Origin: Mucilaginibacter sp. dw_454
GTDB lineage: Bacteria > Bacteroidota > Bacteroidia > Sphingobacteriales > Sphingobacteriaceae
Direction: 5' to 3'
Assembly (NCBI RefSeq): GCF_018449775.1
Contig: NZ_JAAVVB010000007.1
Span: 62,001-126,000 of the forward strand
DNA length: 64,000 bases
Shown here: positions 15,822 to 24,395 of the stretch, piece by piece
Position numbering within the stretch: the first letter of the stretch is position 1
Layout: each line of letters opens with the position of its first letter
Notes under the pieces: model-generated
The model's database searches: none
What the model was told of the DNA's origin: nothing
The model's input: the letters and a program-made list of their open reading frames with translations, nothing else
Made by a program: the position numbers and the translations under genes

Positions 15822-17209
15822 TACTGTACCGCTATCGTGATCTTACGGATAACGTTGTTATTATAATCTGCTACATAAAGGTTGCCTTGTTTGTCAACCG
15901 CGATAGATTGCGGATTGCTAAAACGGGCTATGGCGCCTACACCGTTTTTAAACCCAACAGTTTTAGAGGCACCTGCCAATACATAAAGGACATGTTTATT
16001 GGTAACTTCCAGTATACGGCCATCGCTGTCAACAATAAACATATTGCCTTGCGCGTCTAAAACCACACTGGTTGGGCTGGTTATCATATCCGGGTAATAT
16101 AAACCACCTACGTAAGTAGATACATCGCCGGCAGGTGTAATCATCCTAATGGCTTGATTTTTATTATCGGCCACATATATGTTGCCGTCAACGCCAGTAG
16201 TTACCGCTACCGGATAGTTATATTCTGCAACCCCGGTGCCACCGTTCAAATAACCCGGTACAGAAGTTTGCGAATAACCCGCCAATGCTAAATAGCCGGA
16301 AAATGCACTTACTACGCCACCGGGCGTAATTTTACGGATCAGGTTATTGGTCCGGTCGGCCACATATACATTTCCTGTCCCGTCTGTAGTGGTGGCAGTA
16401 GGATTAAAAAACTCTGCTTTGGTTGCATCACCATCAACATAACCCGGTATGGTGTTACCAGCAACGGTGCTTACAGTCCCGGTAGTTGAAATCTTACGGA
16501 TCAGGTTATTACCCAGATCTGCTACATAGGCATTACCCTGTGTATCAAAAGAGATACCACGGGGGCCATAAAACCGGGCCTGGCTTAACAAGCCATCGGC
16601 ATAACCAACCTCGGATATATTTAATGTGCTGGTACTAGCATTTAAATCGATAGTTCTGATAGCGTTATTGTAAGTATCACTTACATACAGCAAGTTATTA
16701 ACCGGGTTAAAGGCTATATTTTGCGGGCCATCTAACGCAGCAGCGGTACCCACACCGTCTATATAATCGCCGGTACCAAATATGCTGCCCACAAATGTGG
16801 TAACAGTACCGGTTGGCACGGCATCATTTAATGGCATAGTAACCGTCAGTACATCGCTGTAACCGGTACCTCCGTCATTTTTAGCATAGGCTCTGAAATA
16901 ATAAGTTTGCCCCGGCACAAGCGCAGTAATCTTACTTTTCCAATGAATAGCTATGGTATCTGTTAATACAATATCAGCGGTAGTTGGCGAGTGGTTGGTG
17001 CTGCTAAAGCAGAAACCGTTTTCGGTAATAATGTTATTTGTGGTATAACGGCCACGTATAGTAATCGTGGTTGATGTCAGATCAGTAACAACCGGGTTAA
17101 TCTCGAGTGTCGGTATTGCCAATGGGGCAGCTTTTTTATTACAAGCGCTTATGGCTATAGCAGCAATAGAAAGTATTAGTAAAAAAGAGCTTTGTAGCGT
17201 TTTTTTCAT
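15821..17209 (-). CDS. NHL-repeat lipoprotein with N-terminal FN3-like domain
   Basis: A 462-residue lipoprotein: signal with lipobox ending in Cys23 (AISAC). Residues about 35-120 form an FN3-like domain ending YYFRAYAKNDGGTGYSDV. At least five NHL repeats then build a beta-propeller (NNLLYVSDTYNNAIRTID, GNAYVADLGNNLIRKIS, GNVYVADRTNNLIRKIT, GNIYVADNKNQAIRMIT, GNLYVADYNNNVIRKIT). Such propellers bind proteins or glycans outside the cell; no catalytic residue is evident. ATG at 17209 is chosen over 17230 because it begins the signal peptide. A TATCTTTG promoter lies about 80 bases upstream. Confidence 0.88.
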   Translation of the reverse strand: MKKTLQSSFLLILSIAAIAISACNKKAAPLAIPTLEINPVVTDLTSTTITIRGRYTTNNIITENGFCFSSTNHSPTTADIVLTDTIAIHWKSKITALVPGQTYYFRAYAKNDGGTGYSDVLTVTMPLNDAVPTGTVTTFVGSIFGTGDYIDGVGTAAALDGPQNIAFNPVNNLLYVSDTYNNAIRTIDLNASTSTLNISEVGYADGLLSQARFYGPRGISFDTQGNAYVADLGNNLIRKISTTGTVSTVAGNTIPGYVDGDATKAEFFNPTATTTDGTGNVYVADRTNNLIRKITPGGVVSAFSGYLALAGYSQTSVPGYLNGGTGVAEYNYPVAVTTGVDGNIYVADNKNQAIRMITPAGDVSTYVGGLYYPDMITSPTSVVLDAQGNMFIVDSDGRILEVTNKHVLYVLAGASKTVGFKNGVGAIARFSNPQSIAVDKQGNLYVADYNNNVIRKITIAVQ

Positions 17210-17290
17210 GTGCGTAATGTTCTGTTTCAAGTTGGTTTGATCTAATCCCGCCTATATTATACGTGCCGGTATCAAACTTTTATGCGGCTG

Positions 17291-17298
17291 CAAAGATA
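17291..17298 (-). promoter_or_regulatory. -7 element TATCTTTG for the NHL lipoprotein gene
   Basis: Perfect match on the minus strand in the 321-base divergent gap 17210-17530. The rest of that gap is AT-rich; I see no other gene or clear element in it. Confidence 0.55.
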
Positions 17299-17530
17299 GT
17301 TGTTTATTACGGCTTTAAAACTAATTGTTAGTTAAGCCGCAAATCAGATCAATAATTTTTTTAAATATAAATTCATTCGGCCTCATTTAGGCACCACGGG
17401 GCATCACTACCCTGTTTTTTAACAAATATTAACATAATCGTTGCTTTAAAACGGATGGCGGCCTTTGATTAGTATACCTATTTAAAACCAAGCCTTTAAA
17501 TTGTTGTTCATTTAGGCAGATACCCGCATT

Positions 17531-17992
17531 ATGAAATACCGTTTGCTGATCTTCGCTATTTGCTTGGCTACCGTTGCTTTTGCGCAGCATACCCTCCTGC
17601 CGCATGGCATGGTGTTTGGCACCAAACCTGTTGTTGCCGAAGTTGTACAGGCTACCAAACTCGAAGCTTTTATGGATAAGAAGGCCCGGATAAGCGCCAC
17701 CATTCGTGGCCGGGTGCTTAGCGTCACCAAACAAAAAGGCGGCTGGTTTACTATTGATGGCGGTAATGGAAAGATCATAGCCGCGCATTTTAAAAATTAT
17801 AACATAACTATACCTATCGGCTTAAAAGGAAAAACCATCATAGCCGAAGGAGTAGCCGCAAAACAGTTTTTGGCTGATGACTTGCAGCATTTTGCCGGCG
17901 ATACGGTATCAGGCAAAAAACAGCACCAGGTGAAGACAAACCCCAAACACAGATTAGATTTTGAGGTTAAGGGATTAATGGTGGATCATTGA
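17531..17992 (+). CDS. DUF4920-type secreted protein
   Basis: A 153-residue protein with a signal peptide (MKYRLLIFAICLATVAFA). It has an OB-fold-like core as in DUF4920: ARISATIRGRVLSVTKQKGGWFTI, a G-rich loop, then IPIGLKGKTIIAEGVA. The family is common in Bacteroidota and lacks a known function. It is not coupled to its neighbours and is convergent with carB. Confidence 0.72.
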   Translation: MKYRLLIFAICLATVAFAQHTLLPHGMVFGTKPVVAEVVQATKLEAFMDKKARISATIRGRVLSVTKQKGGWFTIDGGNGKIIAAHFKNYNITIPIGLKGKTIIAEGVAAKQFLADDLQHFAGDTVSGKKQHQVKTNPKHRLDFEVKGLMVDH

Positions 17993-18031
17993 GCTGAAAG
18001 CGAGCGGACTAAAGCTTAAAGCCTTAAAATA

Positions 18032-18064
18032 AAAAAGACCAAAACATTACTGCTTTGGTCTTTG
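18032..18064. terminator. Terminator between DUF4920 gene and carB
   Basis: Stem AAAGACCAAA / TTTGGTCTTT with an 11-base loop; the flanking A- and T-rich tracts make it usable from both sides. Confidence 0.75.
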
Positions 18065-18098
18065 TGCTTTTAGCTTTCTGCTCAAATAAGCTTTCTGC

Positions 18099-20918
18099 CT
18101 ATTTACTCAAATACATCGATTTCTCTTTGTACAAATGTCTGAAATATGGGTCCTCCAAATCAGGGATGAAGCGGATAGCCTCGCCGGTTGATTTCATTTC
18201 CGGGCCCAATTCTTTATTTACTTCAGGGAACTTATCGAAAGAGAACACTGGTTCTTTAATGGCGTAGCCTTTTAGCTTGCGCTCAATTTTAAAGTCTTTC
18301 AACTTATTTACGCCCAGCATAATTTTTGCGGCGATGTTGATGTAAGGCACATCGTATGCTTTAGCAATGAAAGGGACGGTACGCGAAGCACGCGGGTTGG
18401 CCTCTATAACATATACCTCGTCTTCTTTAATAGCAAACTGTATGTTCAGTAAGCCTATAACGTTTAATGCTCTTGCAATTTTAGCGGTATACTCTTCCAT
18501 TTTATTGATGACGTTGGCCGACAAGTCAAATGGTGGCAATACAGAGTACGAGTCGCCAGAGTGGATACCGGCAGGCTCAATGTGCTCCATCAAACCAATA
18601 ATGTGTACGTCTTCGCCATCGCAGATAGAATCTGATTCGGCCTCTGATGCGCGGTCAAGGAAGTGGTCGATCAATACGCGGTTGCCCGGCAGGTTTTTAA
18701 GCAAGCTTACCACTGCTTTTTCCAGATCCTCGTCATTAATTACAATGCTCATGCCCTGGCCACCTAACACGTAGCTTGGGCGAACCAATACCGGGTAACC
18801 TACCTGGTGCGCAACCTCAATAGCTTCTTCGGCGCTTTCAGCAACGCCGTATTTTGGATAAGGGATACCTAGTTCTTTTAACAGGTCAGAAAAACGGCCG
18901 CGATCTTCGGCTATATCCATGTTATCGAATGATGTGCCGATAATTGGGATACCATGCTCGTGCATTTTCTCTGCCATTTTCAAAGCAGTCTGGCCGCCTA
19001 GCTGCACAACAACACCAACCGGTTTTTCCAGCTCGATGATCTCGCGCACATGCTCCCAGAATACCGGCTCAAAGTACAGCTTATCGGCCATGTTAAAGTC
19101 GGTCGATACTGTTTCAGGGTTACAGTTAACCATGATGGCTTCAAAACCAGTTTCTTTAGCGGCCAATAAACCGTGAACGCAGCTATAATCAAACTCAATA
19201 CCCTGACCAATACGGTTAGGTCCCGAGCCTAATACAATGATTTTTTTCTTATCGGATACGATCGATTCATTCTCACCATCGTAAGTTGAATAGTAGTATG
19301 GTGTTTTAGCAGGAAACTCGGCAGCGCAGGTATCAACCATTTTATAAACGCGGTTAATGCCCAGCTCTTTGCGGCGCTGGTAAACATCCTCTTCGGTAGT
19401 ATTATTATGAAGGATGTAGGCAATTTGCGCGTCAGAGAAACCTTTTTGTTTCAGCGTATAGAAGAAATCTTCAGGAATGTTACCTACAGAATATCTGCGT
19501 AACTCGGTCTCCATGTTTACAATATCCTGGATCTGGTTAAGAAACCAGCGATCTATTTTAGTAGCCTTACGGATAGATTCCATAGGTACGCCTAAACTCA
19601 TCGCATCATAAATATGGAACAACCTGTCCCAGCTTGGATGCTCCAGGCTGTGCATAATCTCGTCAAGGTTACGGCTCTGTTTACCGTCGGCACCTAAGCC
19701 CGCGCGGCCAATCTCTAAACTCTGACAAGCTTTTTGCAGGGCCTCAATAAAGCTGCGGCCTATACCCATCACTTCACCTACCGATTTCATTTGCAAGCCC
19801 AGCTCGCGGTTAGCGCCTTTAAATTTGTCGAAGTTCCAACGAGGTATTTTAACAATCACATAATCTAACGTTGGCTCAAAGTAAGCCGATGTTGTTTTGG
19901 TGATCTGATTTTCTATTTCGTCCAGGTTATAACCTATGGCCAGCTTAGCCGCAATTTTTGCAATTGGATAACCGGTAGCTTTTGATGCCAGGGCAGATGA
20001 CCGTGAAACCCGCGGATTGATCTCGATAGCAATGATCGACTCGTCTGCCGGGTTAACCGAGAATTGTACGTTACAGCCGCCTGCGAAATTGCCAATGGCA
20101 CGCATCATTTTGATGGCTTGATTACGCATATCCTGGTAGCAGCGGTCGCTCAGGGTCATGGCAGGCGCCACGGTTATGGAGTCGCCGGTATGGATACCCA
20201 TTGGGTCGAAGTTTTCGATAGAGCAGATAATGATCACGTTGTCATTATTGTCTCTCAATAACTCCAGCTCATATTCTTTCCAACCCAATACTGCCTGCTC
20301 AACCAAAACCTCGTGGGTTGGCGATGCTTGCAGACCACGGCTCAAAGCAGCGTCAAAATCTTCTTTTTTATGTACAAAGCCTGCGCCTTTACCACCAAGG
20401 GTATAGCTTGGGCGTATTACCAATGGGAAACCAATTTCCTGCGCACCTTCTTTACCTTCGAGGAAAGAGTTGGCGATTTTTGATTTGGCCACGCCTACAC
20501 CAATATCAACCATTAACTGACGGAATGCTTCGCGATTTTCGGTTTTCTCGATAGCGGCAATATCAACACCTACTATGCGTACGCCATGTTTTTTCCAAAG
20601 GCCACGCTCGTCAGCCTCAATACACAAGTTTAACGCGGTTTGGCCACCCATGGTAGGCAATACAGCGTCAATTTTTTGCTCGGTTAATATTTGCTCTATA
20701 CTCTCGCAGGTAAGCGGCAGCAGGTATACATGATCGGCAATAACATTATCCGTCATGATAGTAGCCGGGTTGCTGTTAATGATAGATACGGTAATACCTT
20801 CGTCTTTTAGCGATAATGCTGCTTGCGATCCGGCGTAATCAAACTCGCAGGCCTGGCCTATAATAATAGGGCCCGAACCGATGATCAGTACTGATTTAAT
20901 GGAGGTGTCTCTTGGCAT
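18099..20918 (-). CDS. carB: Carbamoyl-phosphate synthase large subunit
   Basis: A 939-residue synthetase subunit with two homologous ATP-grasp halves, each beginning with a PreATP-grasp domain (VLIIGSGPIIIGQACEFDYAG at 10; VLGSGPNRIGQGIEFDY near 560). They phosphorylate bicarbonate and carbamate for pyrimidine and arginine synthesis with glutamine-derived ammonia from CarA, which is not in the window. The protein stops after the second ATP-grasp domain (GEAIRFIPDLEDPYFRHLYKE). The roughly 130-residue C-terminal MGS-like allosteric domain of the E. coli protein (about 1070 residues) is absent. That is usual in Bacteroidota and implies no UMP/ornithine control at that site. Confidence 0.97.
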   Translation of the reverse strand: MPRDTSIKSVLIIGSGPIIIGQACEFDYAGSQAALSLKDEGITVSIINSNPATIMTDNVIADHVYLLPLTCESIEQILTEQKIDAVLPTMGGQTALNLCIEADERGLWKKHGVRIVGVDIAAIEKTENREAFRQLMVDIGVGVAKSKIANSFLEGKEGAQEIGFPLVIRPSYTLGGKGAGFVHKKEDFDAALSRGLQASPTHEVLVEQAVLGWKEYELELLRDNNDNVIIICSIENFDPMGIHTGDSITVAPAMTLSDRCYQDMRNQAIKMMRAIGNFAGGCNVQFSVNPADESIIAIEINPRVSRSSALASKATGYPIAKIAAKLAIGYNLDEIENQITKTTSAYFEPTLDYVIVKIPRWNFDKFKGANRELGLQMKSVGEVMGIGRSFIEALQKACQSLEIGRAGLGADGKQSRNLDEIMHSLEHPSWDRLFHIYDAMSLGVPMESIRKATKIDRWFLNQIQDIVNMETELRRYSVGNIPEDFFYTLKQKGFSDAQIAYILHNNTTEEDVYQRRKELGINRVYKMVDTCAAEFPAKTPYYYSTYDGENESIVSDKKKIIVLGSGPNRIGQGIEFDYSCVHGLLAAKETGFEAIMVNCNPETVSTDFNMADKLYFEPVFWEHVREIIELEKPVGVVVQLGGQTALKMAEKMHEHGIPIIGTSFDNMDIAEDRGRFSDLLKELGIPYPKYGVAESAEEAIEVAHQVGYPVLVRPSYVLGGQGMSIVINDEDLEKAVVSLLKNLPGNRVLIDHFLDRASEAESDSICDGEDVHIIGLMEHIEPAGIHSGDSYSVLPPFDLSANVINKMEEYTAKIARALNVIGLLNIQFAIKEDEVYVIEANPRASRTVPFIAKAYDVPYINIAAKIMLGVNKLKDFKIERKLKGYAIKEPVFSFDKFPEVNKELGPEMKSTGEAIRFIPDLEDPYFRHLYKEKSMYLSK

Positions 20919-21022
20919 AGTGTTTTGTGTGGGCTATGGCTGGTTGTTCATGATTCATAGTATTTTAGCCATGAACTATTAACAACCAACTATCAACTAA
21001 TTTCTATGCGCTGTTAGCGGGT

Positions 21023-21053
21023 TTTCCGACCCCAGCGTCGGGGTGCAAAGATA
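21023..21053 (-). promoter_or_regulatory. carB promoter (TATCTTTG) and leader hairpin
   Basis: TATCTTTG on the minus strand at 21046-21053, then a GC hairpin CCCCGACGCTGGGGTCGG (21026-21043) at the very 5' end of a leader of about 120 bases. The leader also has AT-rich direct words (ATAGTT..., TAACAACC). Any regulation by the hairpin is a guess. Confidence 0.5.
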
Positions 21054-21127
21054 GAATTAATATAGCTACTTTTTGACCTTTTTTTCAAAAAGTCCTTTTG
21101 TTTTTCGGCAACACGTTTAAAACAAAA

Positions 21128-21195
21128 AAGCCCGGCAGGTTCAATCTTAAACTAACCTTTTTATAAAGTTAATTATGTATTAAATCTACCGGGCT
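21128..21195 (-). terminator. Probable terminator after the DUF4397 gene
   Basis: AGCCCGGCAG pairs with CTACCGGGCT over a long AT-rich loop, with a T-run on the minus strand. It is the only structure seen in 21054-21226. Confidence 0.5.
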
Positions 21196-21226
21196 ATTAC
21201 ACCCTGCAAATGATGTTATTTATTGA

Positions 21227-21880
21227 CTATTTCTGTAAAAAAGTATAGGCTTCCACGTCGGCAGTAGTGTTTGCACTTACCCAGATGGTATAGATACTAC
21301 CGGCTTGCGGATTAAAATCAAGCGTTACCTGGTTTTTAGCTAACAATGTTTTAATCAGGAACTTTGAACCCGGGTCAACATCAAAATATGGAGAGGCGGT
21401 AGCAAAAACCAACGATTGCAGCAGGTTTGCGCCTCCTACAACATCAGCAGTAAATGATGTTTGCGATTGATTGTTTAAATTAACAAAACGTACACGGGCC
21501 TTACCTGTTGCCGGCGCAGTCATATCATCTTTTATACCACCAGACACCAGGTTGCCACTAAAATCCTGAAAAAAGAAAACAGTAGAGTATTCGCCAATGG
21601 TTGTCCCGTAGTCATAATCCAAATTAGCAACCGATGTACCGGTGTTTATAGCCGTTACTTCATTGAGCCCGGATGTATAGGTACCGTAAGTTGTTTGATT
21701 TGGGAACGATAAGTCTCTTATGGCAAGATTGCCGTTAATGTAAATATCTTGCGCAAGCGAGTTGGGTATGGCGTTTACAAAACGGATGGTTGTCTCGCCG
21801 GTTACGTCGGTTTTCTTTTTAACACAAGCACCAAGCAATACAGTAGCGCTTAAACATACTAAAAGTAGCTTTTTCATCAT
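21227..21880 (-). CDS. DUF4397 lipoprotein
   Basis: A 217-residue protein with a lipoprotein signal (LLGAC, Cys19) and the DUF4397 core: TIRFVNAIPNSLAQDIYINGN, RFVNLNNQSQ and a C-terminal SIYTIWVSANTTADVEAYTF. The family forms beta-sandwich domains on the outer surface or in the periplasm of Bacteroidota; function unknown. It is a single gene between panD and carB. Confidence 0.8.
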   Translation of the reverse strand: MMKKLLLVCLSATVLLGACVKKKTDVTGETTIRFVNAIPNSLAQDIYINGNLAIRDLSFPNQTTYGTYTSGLNEVTAINTGTSVANLDYDYGTTIGEYSTVFFFQDFSGNLVSGGIKDDMTAPATGKARVRFVNLNNQSQTSFTADVVGGANLLQSLVFATASPYFDVDPGSKFLIKTLLAKNQVTLDFNPQAGSIYTIWVSANTTADVEAYTFLQK

Positions 21881-22042
21881 AGGGTCTTAATTTGGCTGGT
21901 TAATTAAATCGGTTTCTCTGCCTGAACGCTAAATTATAGATTAAATTATTCATCAAAAATTAATTTAACATAGATTAACGTTTATCGCCATACTTATTCA
22001 GCAGGGCAAATTTTGACAAAAATGCCAGAAGCCTTCAGAAAA

Positions 22043-22393
22043 TTACTTTAAAAGCTTATTATCCGGATCTGGGAAAACCAATATAGGCTCATAGCTGCGG
22101 GCCTCTTCTATCTCCATATAAGCGTATGACATGATAATCACAATATCGCCCACCTGCGCTAACCTGGCGGTAGCGCCATTTAAACAAATAGTACCGCTGC
22201 CACGCTCGCCTTTTATAACATAGGTTTCAAAACGGGCGCCGTTGTTATTGTTTACAATCTGCACTTTCTCGTTGGCAATAATATTTGCCGCATCCATCAA
22301 ATCTTCATCAATAGTAATACTACCTACGTAGTTTAACTCGGCCTGGGTAACCCGGGCCCGGTGAAGCTTTGATTTTAATACTTCAATAATCAT
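22043..22393 (-). CDS. panD: Aspartate 1-decarboxylase precursor
   Basis: A 116-residue PanD proenzyme with KLHRARVT at 9-16 and the self-cleavage site YVGSIT, where scission between G24 and S25 generates the pyruvoyl cofactor. It makes beta-alanine for pantothenate. Length is normal. panC lies 170 bases upstream on the same strand with a repeat between them. The start is TAACTTTG-CCCC-ATG, so the gene appears to have its own, nearly leaderless, promoter. Confidence 0.96.
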   Translation of the reverse strand: MIIEVLKSKLHRARVTQAELNYVGSITIDEDLMDAANIIANEKVQIVNNNNGARFETYVIKGERGSGTICLNGATARLAQVGDIVIIMSYAYMEIEEARSYEPILVFPDPDNKLLK

Positions 22394-22405
22394 GGGGCAA
22401 AGTTA
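22394..22405 (-). promoter_or_regulatory. -7 element TAACTTTG four bases before the panD ATG
   Basis: TAACTTTG at 22405-22398 (minus strand), then CCCC, then ATG. The spacing and the CCCC are the same as at trmD. Confidence 0.6.
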
Positions 22406-22416
22406 GTATTATTTTT

Positions 22417-22559
22417 AGTCGATAGTCAATAGACGATGGTCCATGGTGTGTAAAAATAAAAGTCCATGGTCGATAGTCCCTAGTAAAGCTAGGGGCCGAA
22501 ATGTGCATTGGTTAATTCACAAAAACCATGGTCTATGGGCTATCGACCATGGACCAATT
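22417..22559. repeat. ATGGTCCATGGTCGATAGT-type inverted repeat
   Basis: Left part has AGTCGATAGTCAATAGACGA and GTCCATGGTCGATAGTCC; right part has CATGGTCTATGGGCTATCGA and CCATGGACC. Related words occur at 27745-27775 and 27973-28008. It fills the panD-panC gap. Confidence 0.75.
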
Positions 22560-22563
22560 CGCT

Positions 22564-23400
22564 TTAGCGAATTATAACATTATCAATCAGCCGGGTTTTA
22601 CCAACCATTGCGGCTACAAGGGCTACTATACTTTTAGTGTTTTTGTTAGCCGGTAACAGGGTGTCGCCGTCGGCTATCTCAAAATAAGCTAGGGCAACGC
22701 CCGGCTCGGCCGTTATATCCGCTTCGGCCAATTGTTTTAACTCATCAATTTTTTCCGGATCGAAGTGCTGGTTTACTTTATTTAATGTTTTTGACAGGAT
22801 AAGCGCATGTTGCCTGTCCCGGGGCGTTAAATGGATATTACGCGAACTCATCGCCAGGCCATCTTCCTCGCGGGAAATGGGGCACATCTCTATCTTAACC
22901 GGCAGGCTCAGCAAATCAATCATACGTTTAATCACCAAAACCTGCTGATAATCTTTTTGCCCAAACAAAGCTATATCGGGTTTAACCACATTAAATAGTT
23001 TAAACACTACCTGGGTTACGCCCTGGTAATGCCCCGGCCTGAATTTGCCTTCCAGCAACCCCTCCAGCTCGCCGATATCCAAATGCCATTTCTCATTGCC
23101 GGCATACATTTCAGAAACTTCGGGGTTAAATAATATATCGCAACCCACAGCTTCCAATTTTTGGATATCATCCAGTATAGGGCGTGGATAAATCTCCAGA
23201 TCTTTGGGGTCATTAAATTGTGTGGGGTTAACAAATATGCTGCATACCACAATATCGCCCAAAACCTTTGCCTGTTCAATAAGCGACAAGTGCCCCCGGT
23301 GCAAAGCACCCATAGTTGGCACAAAGGTTATAACAGCGCCGCCGGCCCTTAAGCCCGCAATGTATTGCTGCAAGTCGGCTCTTTTTTTGAAGTTTTTCAA
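22564..23400 (-). CDS. panC: Pantothenate synthetase
   Basis: A 278-residue PanC that ligates pantoate and beta-alanine using ATP. Motifs: VPTMGALHRGHLSLI with the HxGH nucleotide site (about 34-37), SIFVNPTQFNDPKD, FGQKDYQQVLVIKRM and MSSRNIHL with the KMSKS-like SSRN. Length is normal. It is divergent from the glycogen-synthase-like gene. It shares the pathway with panD, although a repeat separates the two. Confidence 0.97.
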   Translation of the reverse strand: MKNFKKRADLQQYIAGLRAGGAVITFVPTMGALHRGHLSLIEQAKVLGDIVVCSIFVNPTQFNDPKDLEIYPRPILDDIQKLEAVGCDILFNPEVSEMYAGNEKWHLDIGELEGLLEGKFRPGHYQGVTQVVFKLFNVVKPDIALFGQKDYQQVLVIKRMIDLLSLPVKIEMCPISREEDGLAMSSRNIHLTPRDRQHALILSKTLNKVNQHFDPEKIDELKQLAEADITAEPGVALAYFEIADGDTLLPANKNTKSIVALVAAMVGKTRLIDNVIIR

Positions 23401-23495
23401 TATTAAAATATAACAAAAAGTGGGCGAAGTTGCGTAAATGATACAAAAATACCAAAACTACTTGCATAATTGATTGGTACTTCATATATAATCCT

Positions 23496-23503
23496 TATAT
23501 TTG
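23496..23503 (+). promoter_or_regulatory. -7 element TATATTTG for the glycogen synthase-like/DUF4270/glmS run
   Basis: Perfect TAnnTTTG, with TTGG at 23474-23477 about 19 bases upstream fitting the -33 TTTG position; start codon 50 bases downstream. Confidence 0.65.
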
Positions 23504-23552
23504 CAGACTCAAATTTTTTGAGGTGTTACATAATTTAAATTCTGATTTGGAG

Positions 23553-24377
23553 ATGGGTAAATCTAAGCTTTTGTTTATAACTCATGAAATGTCACCTTTC
23601 CTTGAACTCTCTAAAATTTCTGAAATAACGCGCCAGCTACCGCAGGCGATGCAGGAAAAAGGCTACGAAATACGTATCCTTATGCCGCGTTTTGGAAATA
23701 TCAATGAGCGCAGGAACAGGCTTCATGAAGTGATCAGGTTGTCAGGTATGAATATTATTATTAATGATAATGATAACCCGCTGATCATAAAAGTTGCATC
23801 TATCCCTGCCGCACGTATGCAGGTGTATTTTTTAGATAATGAAGAATATTTCCAGCGTAAGCATGTTTTTGAGGACAAGGATGGCAAATTCTACGCTGAT
23901 AATGATGAGCGTATGATCTTCTTTTGCAAAGGAGCACTAGAAACTGTGAAGAAATTGGGCTGGGCGCCGGACATTATCCATTGCCACGGCTGGATGAGCG
24001 CTTTAGTTCCGGCTTATTTAAAAACTACTTATAAAGACGACCCTACATTTAAGCATTCAAAAATAGTTTACTCTATTTATGATGATAATTTTAACGGCGC
24101 CTTGAATGCTGATTTTGCACAAAAAGCAGTAATGAGCAACATGACCGAAAAACACACCGAAGCTTATAAAGCCGGCACAAACGCCGCTTTGTATGAAGGT
24201 GCAATTCAATACAGTGACGCCATTGTATTGGCTGCCGAGAATATCGATGAGGATGTGTTAAATAATGTTAAAAACAGCCAAAAATCGGTGATGGAGTTTA
24301 ATTCTACCGCAGATTTCGAAAATTATTACAATTTTTACGACGAAATTACCAATGAGGAATTGGTGAACGTTGTATAA
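23553..24377 (+). CDS. Glycogen/starch synthase N-terminal-domain protein (half-length GT5)
   Basis: A 274-residue protein aligning with the N-terminal Rossmann domain of GT5 glycogen synthases (LLFITHEMSPFLELSKISEI, LMPRFGNINERRN, PDIIHCHGWMSALVPAYLK). The C-terminal donor-binding domain of the usual 480-residue enzyme is missing. The KxGG motif that binds ADP-glucose in the N-domain reads ELSKIS here. Classical glycogen synthase activity is therefore doubtful. It is followed at 18 bases by a DUF4270 lipoprotein and then glmS, which suggests a cell-envelope or sugar-related role. ATG at 23553 is preferred to the GTG at 23523. Confidence 0.75.
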   Translation: MGKSKLLFITHEMSPFLELSKISEITRQLPQAMQEKGYEIRILMPRFGNINERRNRLHEVIRLSGMNIIINDNDNPLIIKVASIPAARMQVYFLDNEEYFQRKHVFEDKDGKFYADNDERMIFFCKGALETVKKLGWAPDIIHCHGWMSALVPAYLKTTYKDDPTFKHSKIVYSIYDDNFNGALNADFAQKAVMSNMTEKHTEAYKAGTNAALYEGAIQYSDAIVLAAENIDEDVLNNVKNSQKSVMEFNSTADFENYYNFYDEITNEELVNVV

Positions 24378-24395
24378 GCATTGAGAGATCGAAAT

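Noticed and set aside
21023..21044. Riboswitch or attenuator before carB
   Set aside because: Only one short hairpin at the leader's start is visible; no pyrimidine-type leader peptide or PyrR-type anti-terminator was found, so no regulatory claim beyond the promoter is made.
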